Shown here: positions 42,222-52,335 of the stretch, in pieces
How positions within the stretch are numbered: the first letter of the stretch is position 1
Layout of the letters: each line of letters opens with the position of its first letter
Assembly: GCA_004431415.1 (NCBI GenBank)
Contig: QPMI01000120.1
Span: 30,186 to 94,185 of the forward strand
Direction of reading: 5' to 3'
DNA: 64,000 nt
Source of the DNA: Cyanophora paradoxa
Taxonomy: Eukaryota; Glaucocystophyceae; Cyanophorales; Cyanophoraceae
The notes under the pieces: model-generated
What the model saw: only the letters and a program-made list of their open reading frames with translations
Told to the model about the DNA's origin: nothing
The model's database searches: none
Position numbers and translations under genes: made by a program

Positions 42222-42504
42222 TGTCGCGTGCGAGATTAGTGTGTCTAATCGTGCGCGCGGGACGCCCGTGCGGAGTGCAAGCTCGGCAGGGCAGGGAATG
42301 GCGAGTGTCGCTGTAGTTAGTCACCGTGATGGTAGACTGAGGGTGTACCCGTCCAACTACGGCGTACCCCGACACACGCATACAAATGACCGCGGCGCTC
42401 TAACTAGCCTAGGCGCCGTCGGCCTAGCAGCACGAAGGCTGCATACATCATCTAGAGCCCTAGCGGCTCACAATCGAGCATCCACTGTAAAGTCGGATGC
42501 GACA
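42222..42504 (-). repeat. LTR (5' LTR of the minus-oriented element)
   Basis: 283 bp, identical by eye to 25574-25856. It should carry the promoter for minus-strand transcription of the element. Confidence 0.97.
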
Positions 42505-42509
42505 CGGCG
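42505..42509. repeat. Target-site duplication, right (CGGCG)
   Basis: Matches 25569-25573 exactly. Confidence 0.9.
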
Positions 42510-42544
42510 TCCGCATGCATATGTCACTGTACACGTGTGTGCAC

Positions 42545-43907
42545 CGGCATCGGCTCGAGGTCGAAGAAGCCCAGCGGCCCCTGCAGCTGCGCCTGCAGCC
42601 GCGCCTGCATCCGGGCGAGCTCGCCATCGATCCCGAGCGGAGTGCTTGTCGACGTCGACGTCCGTGCCGGCGCCTGCGCCTCCAGCTGCTGTGCCGGTGT
42701 CCCTCCGGATGATCCCGCGACGGCCGCGGCCCCGGTTCGATCGTGTGTATGAACTCCCCGTCGGCTCAATTGCTCAGTTGCGGCCTGCGCGCGTGACGCC
42801 CGTCAAACTCGAACTTCACAACCAGTGCACGCAAGGGACGTCGACGATCGAACGCACCCCGGACACGCGCACGTCGCGATTGACAGTGAAGGAAGCCGCG
42901 GCGTCGGGCGCGGTCGTGGCACCTCCGAACGAATTCGAATACTGCGCTTCTAGGAGCTGTCCGTGGCGATCCAGAGAGCCTGGAGTGTCCATTGGCCAGC
43001 TGCAGGCATCCTCCGGATCCAGCGGCTTTAAGCTGGCGATTGAGGTGGCTCCGGAGCCGCGGCCGCGGCCGGCGCCCGCCGTGTCGACGTCGCGGAGCTG
43101 GATTCGATGCTGCTTCAGAGCCAGCTGCAGATCCAGCTGCAGCTGCTGTTCATCGCGGCCGAGATCGCGACTTTGGTCGTCCTCCAGGCCCGAGTCGGGC
43201 TCAGCGTCTGCCTCGTGCCCCTCCGATCCGTAGCCACCTTCCGAGTTGTCTCTGCGAGTTCACAACCGTCAGCTGCAGGCACGGACGAGCCTTGAACGCG
43301 AATAAATGCGTCAAAAAGAGAGCGGGGGAGGGCGTGGGCGGGTCGGGGCTCACCCAAGCTCGAGCTCACTCGGCCTGCCACGCTTGGAACTGGCCGCGGG
43401 GACGGCCGCGGGGATCTGCAGCTGCTGGTGGCGATCGTGGGAAATCCCGCACAGCCGGATTCCGGCACCAGCTGCAGATGCAGCGGCTGGCAGTGCGCCA
43501 TGCACATTCTCGTGCTCTTCGAATTCAAAGGCTGCACCCGACGGGGCCGCGGTCGGTAGAAAGGCAGGCGCCGGCGACGGCGCCGGCAACAGCGGCTGCT
43601 GCTGCTGCTGCTGCGATTGTTGTTGTCCACGCGCTGGAGACCCGCGGGTGCGACCACTCTGCCCTCGGCTCGAATCTCGCGAGTTCGAGGCTTGCATCGT
43701 GGTTTCCGAATCGTTGGCCGTCGAGGGGGGATCGTTGGCCGTTAATCCGAATCGTATGCGTGAACGTCGATCTGGCGCATGTACATGTGTGGCATGATCA
43801 TGCATATGACGGGCCTGATCATGACGGGCGTGGCATACCGGCCTAGAGAGAACTCCGAACAGATCCATGGTCAGGGATCCAGAATTGTGCGCGCGACTCT
43901 CGTCCAT
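42545..43907 (-). CDS. Ser/Gln-rich host gene, 5' exons (upstream of the retroelement)
   Basis: Minus-strand exons with agreeing phases. One ends at 43354 (S-K-R-G-R-P-S-E-L-E-L-G, donor gtgagc). The next is 43251-42858 (G-G-Y-G-S-E-G-H-E, then Q-L-Q-L-D-L-Q-L-A-L-K-Q, a Gln/Leu helix). The next is 42784-42545 (A-R-M-Q-A-R-L-Q-A-Q-L-Q, ending E-P-M-P). Introns are 43252-43353 and 42785-42857. The donor at 42544 (gtgcac) now opens an intron that contains the whole LTR element and resumes at 25474. A poly-Gln stretch lies near 43600. The start is not fixed; 43907 is only the first ATG of the open frame. No domain is recognised; it may be a regulatory protein with disordered regions. Confidence 0.5.
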
Positions 43908-45499
43908 TCCTTCTTCTGCCGACCAGGATGTTCATGTCGGATGGGAGCAGTGAACGCAAGATTGTGTGCAGCTCCTTCTGCGTACATTTACTCACTATCG
44001 CGAATCCGAAGCAAGACAGAATTCGAAGTCGGCTGTGCACGGCGCCAACCGTTGAACTGCAATGTCGCGAGCTTCGCAAGCTGCAGCGACTTCGGACACA
44101 AGACAGGCGTCAAAACTTGAAAAGGACTGAGGCGTATCACGCACGGAGCTCGAGTATATACCGTAGTACGTATTCCTTTCTGGAGCTCGGCTGGTCATGA
44201 TCATGAACAACTGGCATCGATAGCGGTGGAGATGCGAGGAGCTTCAAGGCTTGCGAGCTGCAGCTGGTCGGGCGGGCGCGGCCTCCACTGATCCCATCGA
44301 GATCGCAACCATATGCACGGCCATGGCCGGGTGTGGATGCGGATGTCGATGCCGCACTGCTTCACCGAGTCAAACTCACAAATGGCCTGCCATGGCCTGC
44401 CTGGGCATGGGCGCGGACATCTGCGGGACGTCGACGTGCACGATCAGTTGTACGTGTATACATAGCTATAGATTGAGCAACGTATATATTTATGCATGCG
44501 AGCTCGAGATTTAACGAGATTTAACGATGAAACAAACAAACACGGTATATACGTACGTGCACAGTCAGCTGCGGCACTGCCTCTAGATCTAGATCTCCCG
44601 CGCTGTGGCAACGTCAACCGCAGTTGTCATGATCAGTCCTGCAGAGACGCTAATTTGCAAAGAACGCGAACCTGTGGTCGCACACTGACACGATTTAGAA
44701 GATCTGCGTGCCGGCCGCGGTACGGGTTGCGATTCCAATTGGTTCTTGATCAAAGCGAAAGGCCTGTCGCAGAGACCAAGCGCACGGGGCATACCGATCG
44801 CGAATCCGACGGCCCAGTATACCGTATAGGTAGTAGTACGAGTGCCGGCGCCGCTGCGTTCCATTTCGCCAATCTTGAGCGGCAACCGAGACTTTCCATG
44901 GCCTGCGCAGTTCTGATCGGATATCAAGGACGCCTAGGCCTCATGATCATCGTGAAGGATCAGAAGGACTCTCCGGGATGATGCAAGCTGCAGCCGCTGA
45001 GCTGTGAGCTGCAGCTGGTGTCAGGGACTGTCACAGTTTGTCAGCCGGCGGCGCGGCGCCGGCCGGCCTGGTGATACTATATATGATACGTACTACGCGT
45101 ACGCGGTACTACGGTATACCGTAAGTACCGGCGAATAATACCGCGCGCTGAGCCGCCGCCGAGCTCGAGAAGAGTCGGACGCCCGCTGCCGCAGTGCTAT
45201 ATATAGGAGGGCCATCAATGGGCCAAACGCGAAAAGTCAACTCCGAGAGCTCGAGACTCGGAAGTGACGCTTGGATTGCGGAGGTTCTTATAACCGCCGC
45301 AACAGCTGTGGGGTACCCCCTCCGAGGCTGGCGATCGCGGCGATCGCGACCCGATCGCGACCCTGGTGATCGCGACTTTCTCACGATCGCGACCATTTTC
45401 GATCGCGATTTCGAGATCGAGGGCATTAATGCGATCTCGAGAAAGGAAAAATCGGAAAAGGCCGAAAAGTGCCGTTTTCACGCGTGAAATCGATCGAAA
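43908..45499. other. Palindrome-rich flank, no gene seen
   Basis: Rich in CAGCTG, CTGCAG, TGATCA, GATC and TACGTA-type words. 45340-45420 is a cluster of GATCGCGA repeats next to the start of the lower-GC block. No supported exons. Confidence 0.5.
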
Positions 45500-45556
45500 A
45501 CTTGGGACTTGGGACTTGGGACTTGGGACTTGGGACTTGGGACTTGGGACTTGGGA
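45500..45556 (+). repeat. (ACTTGGG)8 array, copy 1
   Basis: Eight heptamers followed by AAGAGTT and a roughly 30-bp flank (AAAATCAGAGTCTGGACCC) shared with copies 2 and 3. It lies 58 bp upstream of the ATG at 45614. Confidence 0.95.
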
Positions 45557-45613
45557 AGAGTTAAAATCAGAGTCTGGACCCAAAAGCGGGGAAATTTTCG
45601 GACGGGGAGAAAA

Positions 45614-46084
45614 ATGTCAGGCAATCTCTATTACGATTTCCCCTTTGAGTTGCAGATGGCATTCGAAAGGCTGCGCGAGTTCTGGCGTTGGCACCTCACA
45701 GGACATGACATTCCCGACATAACACCAGAGCCCAACACACAGGGCGTGCTTGAAGTCATCCGTCAATATCCGCGTCGATTCAATGAATGGATTGAGTTCC
45801 ACGCGACGAGCCGTTTCCAGAGTCTCCCCGAGGCCGTACGCGAAAATTTCGTGAGGCTGGTGGGGCCAGGCTACGACAACCCTAACAATCATAGACCACG
45901 CCCAGCTGGCGTGACGCGCGAAGCTCGAAGCGACCGCAGTCTTTTCCGCAGGGAATTGAGAGAGGACAGACGGAGGCTTTCAATGGGGCTCCCGCAGATT
46001 GTGAGGGGGTACAGCCCGGACTACGAGACTTACCAAGAATTGTACGGCTTCGAAAATCCCTTTGAGAGGGTACTACCAGGGTGA
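45614..46084 (+). CDS. Unidentified 156-residue protein
   Basis: ATG in the context aaaaATGT, TGA at 46084. It begins M-S-G-N-L-Y-Y-D-F-P-F-E-L-Q and is amphipathic and aromatic-rich (F-W-R-W-H, N-E-W-I-E-F-H) with a basic middle (R-R-E-L-R-E-D-R-R-R). No family is recognised. Its composition is less GC-biased than the host genes to the left. The open frame extends upstream through the heptamer array, but that extension (L-G-T-W-D repeats) is repeat-encoded and left out. Confidence 0.55.
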   Translation: MSGNLYYDFPFELQMAFERLREFWRWHLTGHDIPDITPEPNTQGVLEVIRQYPRRFNEWIEFHATSRFQSLPEAVRENFVRLVGPGYDNPNNHRPRPAGVTREARSDRSLFRRELREDRRRLSMGLPQIVRGYSPDYETYQELYGFENPFERVLPG

Positions 46085-46422
46085 GGGACCAGGGGGCCCC
46101 CTGAGGGTGTACCCCCCATCCGAGACTCGACCTTCGGCGGACGCACTCGGGCGATTTCCGTCAGGCCGGCTCCTTTTTCTGCCTTCGGCCCAACGCTAAA
46201 TTTGGCTTTTTTCAGGCCAGTTGGCAACGTTTTCCGTTGCGAACTAGACCGCGAAAAAAATCACCCACAAAACCGCGGTCCGCCGCCATTTTGGCTCACT
46301 CTTGAAACGGGTTCGCCGCCTCTCTCAGCCCAAGCAAACTCTGCCTCTCCGAATCCGTGCAAGTCCGCCCTCACAGTCACCTCACGTTTTGCCTTTGCCT
46401 GACGATTTTCCCTTTGGCGCAG

Positions 46423-47654
46423 ATGCCCAAGCCTTATCCCCCGCCCCTCGACATAGACCTCGTCGCCGCCCGCAATCTGCACAAGTCCGGACAACAGCCT
46501 ACCCCCGACATGCAACGGCGCGCTCAGCTGCTCCGGTACAAGTACGAGACGTACGAAGGCGAGCTCTACCTCGTACCCTTCCACGAAACCGTCGAGGCCG
46601 TCGTCGAGGGGAGATTCGTACACCCCCTCGAAGAAGAAGAAGGCGCCAAACTTCACCCCTGCTACAAGGCCTGGGCCGATGGCCCCCCCGGTGAGCCCCT
46701 CTGATTTTCCCTCTCGACTTTGGCTGATTTCTCCCATTTTTTTGCAGCCTGGCCTTATTCCGACTGGGAGTGGACCGGCACGTACTGGCGCAACACCAAG
46801 GCCCCCCCTCCCAAGCCCTCTGACGACGTGCCCCCCGTCCCCGGCTGGGTCAAGACTCCCACTGGCTGGGGCGACCCCAAGCTTTTCGCCGAGTCTGCTG
46901 CCGAGACGCTCGCCTGGGCCTACCCCCCTCAAGTCTTCACGAATTACCCCCCTCCGTCATCGTCGTCATCTGCCCCTCAGCCCGTCGCCGAGCCCGCCCC
47001 CGAGCCCGCCGATGACGCCAAGTCCGAGGCCTCTGACGTCGAGTCTGACATCAACGACTTCATCGACTTTGACGTGCCGATTCCATACGACTCTGAGTCG
47101 TCTTCTGACTCTGAAGGCGACAACGAAAACCCGACTCGCAAGCGCCGCATTATCAAGACCAAGTCAATCGTCAAGAAGAAGTTCATGGAGACTACGTCAT
47201 TCACCGACAACTCCGAGCGCGTCAAGGACCCCGCCAAGGCACACGAGAAGGACTTGAAGCTCGGCGCCGGCATTGCCCGTTCTCGCGTGACGTCACACTA
47301 CAGCGAGCGCCTGACTCAGCACGTCAAGACCATTGAGAAGCGCGTCCTCTGCAACGAGCTCCGCAAGGAGTTGGAGCGCAAGCGGCGCCACGAGCGCCTT
47401 GTCCAGTACCAGATCAACAAGGCGCGGATCGCCGAGCGCAAGCAGAAGGAGGCGGCCGAGCTCAAGGCGCGCATCGAGGCTCAGCAGCAGCGCGAGGCAG
47501 AGGCGGCAGCGGCCTTGGCGGCGCAGCGCGAGCGCGAGCGGCAGGACTTGGTGCAGGCAGCGCAGTCCCTTCCCCGCATTCCCTTAAGTCGGCGCCCGAG
47601 GGCCTCATTGAGTTGGTTTCCGATGACGATGACTCTGACTTTGAGATGCTGTAA
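46423..47654 (+). CDS. Spliced acidic/coiled-coil protein
   Basis: Exon 46423-46690 (M-P-K-P-Y-P-P-P-L-D-I-D-L), intron 46691-46747 (gtgagc...tttgcag), exon from 46748 (A-W-P-Y-S-D-W-E-W-T-G-T-Y-W-R). The phase matches. The middle is acidic and Ser-rich (S-E-A-S-D-V-E-S-D) with a basic patch K-R-R-I-I-K-T-K. Residues about 270-380 are a long Arg/Glu/Ala coiled coil. The open frame runs to 47658, but the last codons look wrong. A +1 shift near 47580 gives an acidic tail (S-D-D-D-D-S-D-F-E-M-L) ending at TAA 47654, so a small intron or indel is likely. Function is unknown. It may be host or viral. Confidence 0.55.
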
Positions 47655-47727
47655 ATAGTATTGCGTCATTCCATTGTACATACTTGTAAAAATTGGCCGA
47701 CTATTCAGTTACGACTTGGCGCGATCC

Positions 47728-47779
47728 TGGGACTTGGGACTTGGGACTTGGGACTTGGGACTTGGACTTGGGACTTGGA
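47728..47779 (+). repeat. (ACTTGGG)n array, copy 2
   Basis: About seven heptamers, one shortened, followed by AAGAGTTAGACTCAGGGTCT, which matches the flank of copy 1. It lies downstream of the coiled-coil gene. Confidence 0.95.
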
Positions 47780-48203
47780 AGAGTTAGACTCAGGGTCTGG
47801 GCCAGAATCTCTCTGGATCTGAGAGTTTGCCGCGCCAAGTCCCTAACCACCGGGCAGACATGTAGAGGGGTACGGAAATCTGCATATGACGTTTCTGGTG
47901 ACATTCCAGGTGAGATTTCAAGCGAGGTAGAGTCTGAACTGGTGTACGACTTGTAGCATGATACTGGACATGAAAGCTCACGAGAGTATGCAACCGAAAA
48001 CGGATGTGAAGAGGGGTAGGAGTTTTCGTGTGAGATGTCGAGAGAAGGAGGGTACGAGATGGGATACGAGTAAAAAAGACTACGAGTAAAAAAGAGTATG
48101 AGGAGTGGTAGGAGTAAAAAAGTCGGTAGAAAAACTCACCTGACTTGTCTGACAAATTTCTGATCCTGGAGAAAGTCTGGGCCGGGACCTGGGTTTCAAC
48201 TCT
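47780..48203. other. Spacer without a gene
   Basis: About 420 bp between heptamer arrays 2 and 3, with purine-rich GAGTA/AAAAAG words near 48060-48130. No supported ORF. Confidence 0.5.
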
Positions 48204-48259
48204 TCCCAAGTCCCAAGTCCCAAGTCCCAAGTCCCAAGTCCCAAGTCCCAAGTCCCAGG
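48204..48259 (-). repeat. (ACTTGGG)n array, copy 3, inverted
   Basis: CCCAAGT heptamers on the plus strand, so inverted relative to copies 1 and 2. On the minus strand it is followed by AAGAGTTGAAACCCAGGTC, again the shared flank. It lies 21 bp upstream of the HNH gene. Confidence 0.95.
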
Positions 48260-48280
48260 TTTTTCTGAACCTAGGGCAAA

Positions 48281-48646
48281 ATGGCCCTGCTCCGGTGCAC
48301 CGACTCGCAAGACGTCGCCTACAACGTCCTGGTCAACTCGGACGTACCCCCGAGTGCCTTGGAGTTTCCCTGGAGAGTGGACAGGGACAGGGTGAGCAAG
48401 ACGTTTGGAGGGCGCAAGCACTACCTCTCCCAGCTGATCCTCGGGAAGTCGCCACGTGGACGCTACGTGGAACACATCAACGGCAACCCGCTGGACTACA
48501 GGAGGGAGAACCTGCGCTGGGCATCAATGTCGGAGATTCGCAAGAAGAGGAGGGGGTACGCCAATTTACAGGAGAAGAGCGAGGAGATTCGGGAGATGAT
48601 GGAGGCGACACAGGTGCTAATGCAGCTTAGCCAGTCTAGACGCTAG
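48281..48646 (+). CDS. HNH endonuclease
   Basis: 121 residues, ATG in the context gcaaaATGG. It contains Y-L-S-Q-L-I-L-G, then V-E-H-I-N-G-N-P-L-D-Y-R-R-E-N-L-R, the classic H-N-H signature (H, N and the trailing N of R-E-N-L-R) of HNH homing-type nucleases common in phage and large DNA viruses. The size is normal for a free-standing HNH enzyme. It overlaps the convergent gene at 48636 by 11 bp. Confidence 0.9.
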   Translation: MALLRCTDSQDVAYNVLVNSDVPPSALEFPWRVDRDRVSKTFGGRKHYLSQLILGKSPRGRYVEHINGNPLDYRRENLRWASMSEIRKKRRGYANLQEKSEEIREMMEATQVLMQLSQSRR

Positions 48647-49448
48647 TGGTGTGAATCTTGGTGTCGTACTCGCGACCGACCGTTTCCCAGGCCACGTAAA
48701 CTTCGGCTCCGGCGCCTGGCGCTGTCGAGTTGGTAGTCGCAGTCGTGTAGTCCGCCTCTGCCTCAATTAGTTCGGCCATGAGGGTAGAGCCCACGACCAT
48801 TCCAGAGGTAGGCATTCCGGCGATGTTGTTGTACAATTTGAAAGTGAATTTCGTGAAGAGGAGCCGGGGCCAGACCTGGGTACGGGGATTCGAGGCGCCG
48901 TATGAATAATCGGTACCCGAGGCGCCGCCCGTGGTGGCATTCGTCATCATCTCCTTTGCGGTCATCTTCCAGAGGTTGTACATCTCAAAGGGAACGGCCT
49001 GCGTGGTCTTGTGTGTGGCATCGATGAGGGCGCCATCTAAATGCGTTTTGATGTTCGGATTCGCACCATTCCCGAATTTGCGAGTGAGGGCGGTGTTAGC
49101 GGTGAACTTGAGTTCGAGCACGCGAATGGCGGGCCGATCAGGCACAGAGGGCTCTATCTTTTTCAGGAGGCCCGAGAGCCAGAGCGCCTCCGCCTCATCC
49201 GCGCTCACGCCCGAGTCGATGTCAAAGTACACGTACACGGAGCAGGAGGCGGGATTCTCGAAATCGTTGGAGGTGACGCGCAACATGACGGGATTCTGGA
49301 CCCTCACGGTGAGCGGGGTGGCGTAGTTTCCGTCCCACTCCACCTTGTCCGTCCCTGCGTTGGCCACGTTCCCAGCGTTGCCGTAGAAATCGGGGACGAT
49401 CGAGCCGGCAGACACGGTCTTCACGATGGTGGCCGAGGTGGTCGGCAT
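48636..49448 (-). CDS. Beta-rich putative virion protein, paralog A
   Basis: 270 residues, intact. It begins M-P-T-T-S-A-T-I-V-K and contains I-V-P-D-F-Y-G-N-A-G-N-V, V-R-V-Q-N-P-V-M-L-R-V, and L-W-L-S-G-L-L-K-K-I-E-P. It is strand-rich, with no Cys cluster or catalytic motif. A diverged second copy lies directly upstream (49472-50160). Tandem paralogs of this size next to fibre genes suggest a structural role (minor capsid or penton). This is inference, and no family match is claimed. Confidence 0.6.
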   Translation of the reverse strand: MPTTSATIVKTVSAGSIVPDFYGNAGNVANAGTDKVEWDGNYATPLTVRVQNPVMLRVTSNDFENPASCSVYVYFDIDSGVSADEAEALWLSGLLKKIEPSVPDRPAIRVLELKFTANTALTRKFGNGANPNIKTHLDGALIDATHKTTQAVPFEMYNLWKMTAKEMMTNATTGGASGTDYSYGASNPRTQVWPRLLFTKFTFKLYNNIAGMPTSGMVVGSTLMAELIEAEADYTTATTNSTAPGAGAEVYVAWETVGREYDTKIHTTSV

Positions 49449-49471
49449 TTTGCGACCTCAAATGAGAAAGA

Positions 49472-50160
49472 TTATCCGTGAAAGAGGGTGATGTCGCCAC
49501 CGATGTTCATGACGCGGGCCCCAGGCACAGAGTCAGCGTCGGTGCCGTACGCGTAGGAAATCGAGCACTCACGCAGCTCCGCGCAGAGGCTGGCGCCCGT
49601 GCTGAAGTGGGGCTGGTCGGCGGCGTAGGAGAGGGGAAGACCTGGAACCTGAAAAAGGTGAAGGGAAGCGGGGTAGAGTCGAGCCGCGTGGGTTGCCGCC
49701 CGTGTAGAGGGCCCCCAGGGTCGCGGGACTTGGATTGAATTTCGTGAAGAGCACGTCGCCCTTGAGCGTACCCCTCATCTGGTAAGTTCCCGTACCCGGA
49801 AGATTCGAAGAACTGGGTACCGGTTCACGGTGGGGCCGTACCCCGTCTCCCTGAACTTGACCTCGAGACAGCGCAAGACGTTGGCAGTGGCCGTGGCAGG
49901 TGCCACCTTTTTCACGAGTCCTGATTCGTGCAGCAGCTCGATAACCTCTGCGCTGAGGCTCAGAGGGTCGAAGAAGAGCTGGTAGGAATAAATCTTGGGC
50001 GTGGCGTAGGCGTTCTGAACGACCTGAATCACGACGGGATTCTGCAGAAAGACGTCGACGTAACTGCCGGAGGGTATGCGTGCGAAATCCTTGGTGTTGT
50101 TGCCAACGTCAAGTGAGCCGCTGAGGTCTGGTACCAGTTGGAAGTCATTTACCCCGGGGC
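49472..50160 (-). pseudogene. Paralog B of the putative virion protein, frame-broken
   Basis: Read in pieces it aligns along paralog A: L-V-P-D-L-S-G-S-L-D-V-G, then L-Q-N-P-V-V-I-Q-V-V-Q-N, then L-L-H-E-S-G-L-V-K-K-V, then V-L-F-T-K-F-N, then C-A-E-L-R-E-C-S-I-S-Y-A-Y. At least two frame changes (near 49790 and 49650) and no in-frame ATG make it non-coding as written. The changes could be real decay or sequence errors. Confidence 0.6.
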
Positions 50161-50187
50161 AGATATTTTTTCGGATCGTAGAGGAAA

Positions 50188-50586
50188 ATGCCCCGCTTCG
50201 TATTCGTGAAAAAGCAGGTGGTGCAGGCTCCGCAGTATGGCGTGGAGCCGATCTCGCTGACTGTGGGCAGGCCCCAGGTGCGATCGGGCTCCGTGCTCAA
50301 CAACGGGAACAGTACGTACGGCTTTCAGCTGAACTGGGTCGCGGTCACCAACGCCGTCAAGTACAAGGTGTACAGGGCGACCAGCATCAACGGCCCCTGG
50401 GATCTCGTGGCCACGGTGAATGCGCCAACCGTCACCTACACGGACTCTCCCTTTAGTTTGGGGGCCCAGCGACTCTACCGCGTGGCGGCGGTTCGCGAAC
50501 AGGGCAGCAGCAGCACGGGCTCTGATGGCAAAGCCCCGCCCACAACCTACGCACAGTCGCTTCTCTACACCCACGAGGTGCCATGA
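50188..50586 (+). CDS. Fibronectin-III-like small protein
   Basis: 132 residues, intact. The core F-Q-L-N-W-V-A-V-T-N-A-V-K-Y-K-V-Y-R-A and the strand pattern up to Q-R-L-Y-R-V-A-A-V match an FN3 fold. Its stop overlaps the next ATG as ATGA, so the two ORFs are probably co-expressed fibre components. It is divergent from paralog B across a 28-bp gap. Confidence 0.65.
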   Translation: MPRFVFVKKQVVQAPQYGVEPISLTVGRPQVRSGSVLNNGNSTYGFQLNWVAVTNAVKYKVYRATSINGPWDLVATVNAPTVTYTDSPFSLGAQRLYRVAAVREQGSSSTGSDGKAPPTTYAQSLLYTHEVP

Positions 50587-52315
50587 GCAATTACATTCTC
50601 TTCCAAGGCATAGGCGGCTTCAGCCGCAGATCGAAGCCTACACCACGCTCACGACCGCCACGGCCCAGACCTACGGCGATTTTATTGCCGGGGGCGGCCC
50701 GCGTCTTCGGGCTTCCCGAAACCCGCCATAGTCGTCACAATCAACTGGGTGGCCATGGAGGGCGCGGACTCGATTCGAATTTACAGGAACGGTACGCCAA
50801 TCGGATTTGCGAGCAGTGCCTGTCTACCTCGTACATTGACGATAGCACTGCTCTTACGTGGGGCACGGAATACTCTTACCAGGTGGCCGGCATCGTGGGC
50901 GGTGTCGAATACGACAAGTCCGATCCGCTCCTGGTCTGGACTATGCCAAACGCCCCACGAACGTGACGGCATCAGCACCCAACGACCAGCAGCAGCCTGT
51001 CAGCCTCAGCTGGACTGCGTCCACGGGAGCGACGGGATACAAGATTTACAGAGACGGGGCCTACCTCACAGACTCCGCGACCAACTCCTACAGCGACACG
51101 ACCACCGTCTGGGGTACAGGGTACGAGTACCAGATCTCCGCGACGAACACGGGAGGGGAGGGGCCGAAGAGTATTGCGGCGTACGTCACCACGGACCCGG
51201 GGGCGCCCACTGGGCTCACTGCAACCCCCGCGGCGGGGCAGCACAGCCTGTTGTGCTCGAGTGGTCGGTGCCGGTGACGGGCGTCACCGTCTCCTACAAC
51301 ATCTACAGGGGTGGCGTGTTCCTTGCCAGCGACACGAGCAGCCCCTTTTCGGACACAACGACCGTTTACGGAACCACTTACACTTACACCATCAAGGGCG
51401 TCAACCAGATCGGCGAGGAAGGCCCTCAGTCCTCGTCTGCCAGTGCAACAACTGCAAACGCTCCTGTTTTGGGTACATTCTCCTACACCGGGGCCGACCA
51501 GACTTTCGTAGTACCAACGGGGACTGTGGCTGTGCGTGTCATCGTATGGGCGGCCGGGGTGGAGGCGGAGAACGCGCAGGTACGGGGGTCCGTGGAGGCG
51601 CGGGTGCTTGCGTAGTTGGTACATTGGCTGTGTCCTCGGGGAGACGCTCATCCTTGTTGTTGGATGCGGCGGCCCAAAGGGTGTATCGGGGACTGCCACT
51701 GCTACCGTCTACGGAGGTGGTGGAAGGGCTGGAGCCATAGCGTCGATCCGGAGTACAAAAACGGCGCCGGTGGTGGTCGTTCTGCAATTCAGCGCGTTGC
51801 AGGGACCGACTTGGTTGTTGCAGGGCCGGAGGTGGGGGTACATGTGATTCGAATGGCGGCGGGGAGTAGGCGGGGGTTGACCGGTGGTGCGGCTGGGTTG
51901 GTTGGAGTAACCGGAGAGATACCGGCTCAAGGAGGCACCCAAACCGCTGGCGGAGCCGGTGTTGTGCCTCAGGGCCAGGCCCAGCAACCCGGGAACTTTG
52001 CGCCAAGGTGGAGAGACTGGGCCTGATTCAAGCGGCTACAGGTTCGGTGGTGGTGGTGGTGGTGGTTACTTCGGTGGAGGCTCTGGGTCCAGCAGGAGCG
52101 GAGTGTCAGAGAACCCAATAGCAAGAATGTTTGGAGGTGGCGGTGGCTCGAGCTACATAGGAAACTTGACGGATGCTACGGTGTATCCTGGGTCCGGCCA
52201 GGTGGCAGGAAATAGCGGAGACGCTCACTACGCAGCAGGCATTGGTAGGGGCGGCAACGGTGGCTCGTCTTTCAGCGACGGTGGCAACGGTCGAATTGTG
52301 ATACTCGCGGTGTAG
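50583..52315 (+). CDS. FN3-repeat plus glycine-rich fibre protein, frame-broken
   Basis: Begins M-S-N-Y-I-L-F-Q-G-I-G-G-F. Successive frames give at least three FN3 units: I-N-W-V-A-M-E-G-A-D-S-I-R-I-Y-R, then S-L-S-W-T-A-S-T-G-A-T-G-Y-K, then L-E-W-S-V-P-V-T-G-V-T-V-S. They are followed by F-S-Y-T-G-A-D-Q-T-F-V-V-P-T-G and a C-terminal Gly-rich domain (G-G-G-G-G-G-Y-F-G-G-G-S) ending G-R-I-V-I-L-A-V. Such domains cap phage and algal-virus fibres that bind cell surfaces. About six single-base shifts interrupt it (near 50610, 50815, 50965, 51245, 51560 and beyond). Confidence 0.6.
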
Positions 52316-52335
52316 TTATTCCTAGTTGTTCCAGA

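Larger units (their letters stand above)
25574..42504 (-). mobile_element. 16.9-kb Ty3/gypsy-type LTR retrotransposon
   Basis: Complete element in minus orientation. It has LTRs of 283 bp that I read as identical, a CGGCG duplication at both ends, a polypurine tract inside the left LTR, and a tRNA-like primer site inside the right LTR. It carries Gag with a CCHC knuckle, DTGA protease, RT, RNase H and DD35E integrase in the Ty3/gypsy order (PR-RT-RH-IN). Two large extra ORFs separate Gag from protease, which makes it about three times the usual gypsy length. Identical LTRs and intact ORFs indicate recent insertion. It lies inside an intron of a host gene on the same strand. Confidence 0.95.

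Noticed and set aside
45500-45556. Internal telomere repeat
   Set aside because: ACTTGGG is not a known telomere unit such as TTAGGG or TTTAGGG, arrays are only 7-8 units long, and they share a unique flank.
45480-45583. Peptide L-G-T-W-D-L repeats as a start of the 45614 gene
   Set aside because: Encoded by the ACTTGGG array itself, in both orientations and at three loci. The downstream ATG gives a sensible protein start.
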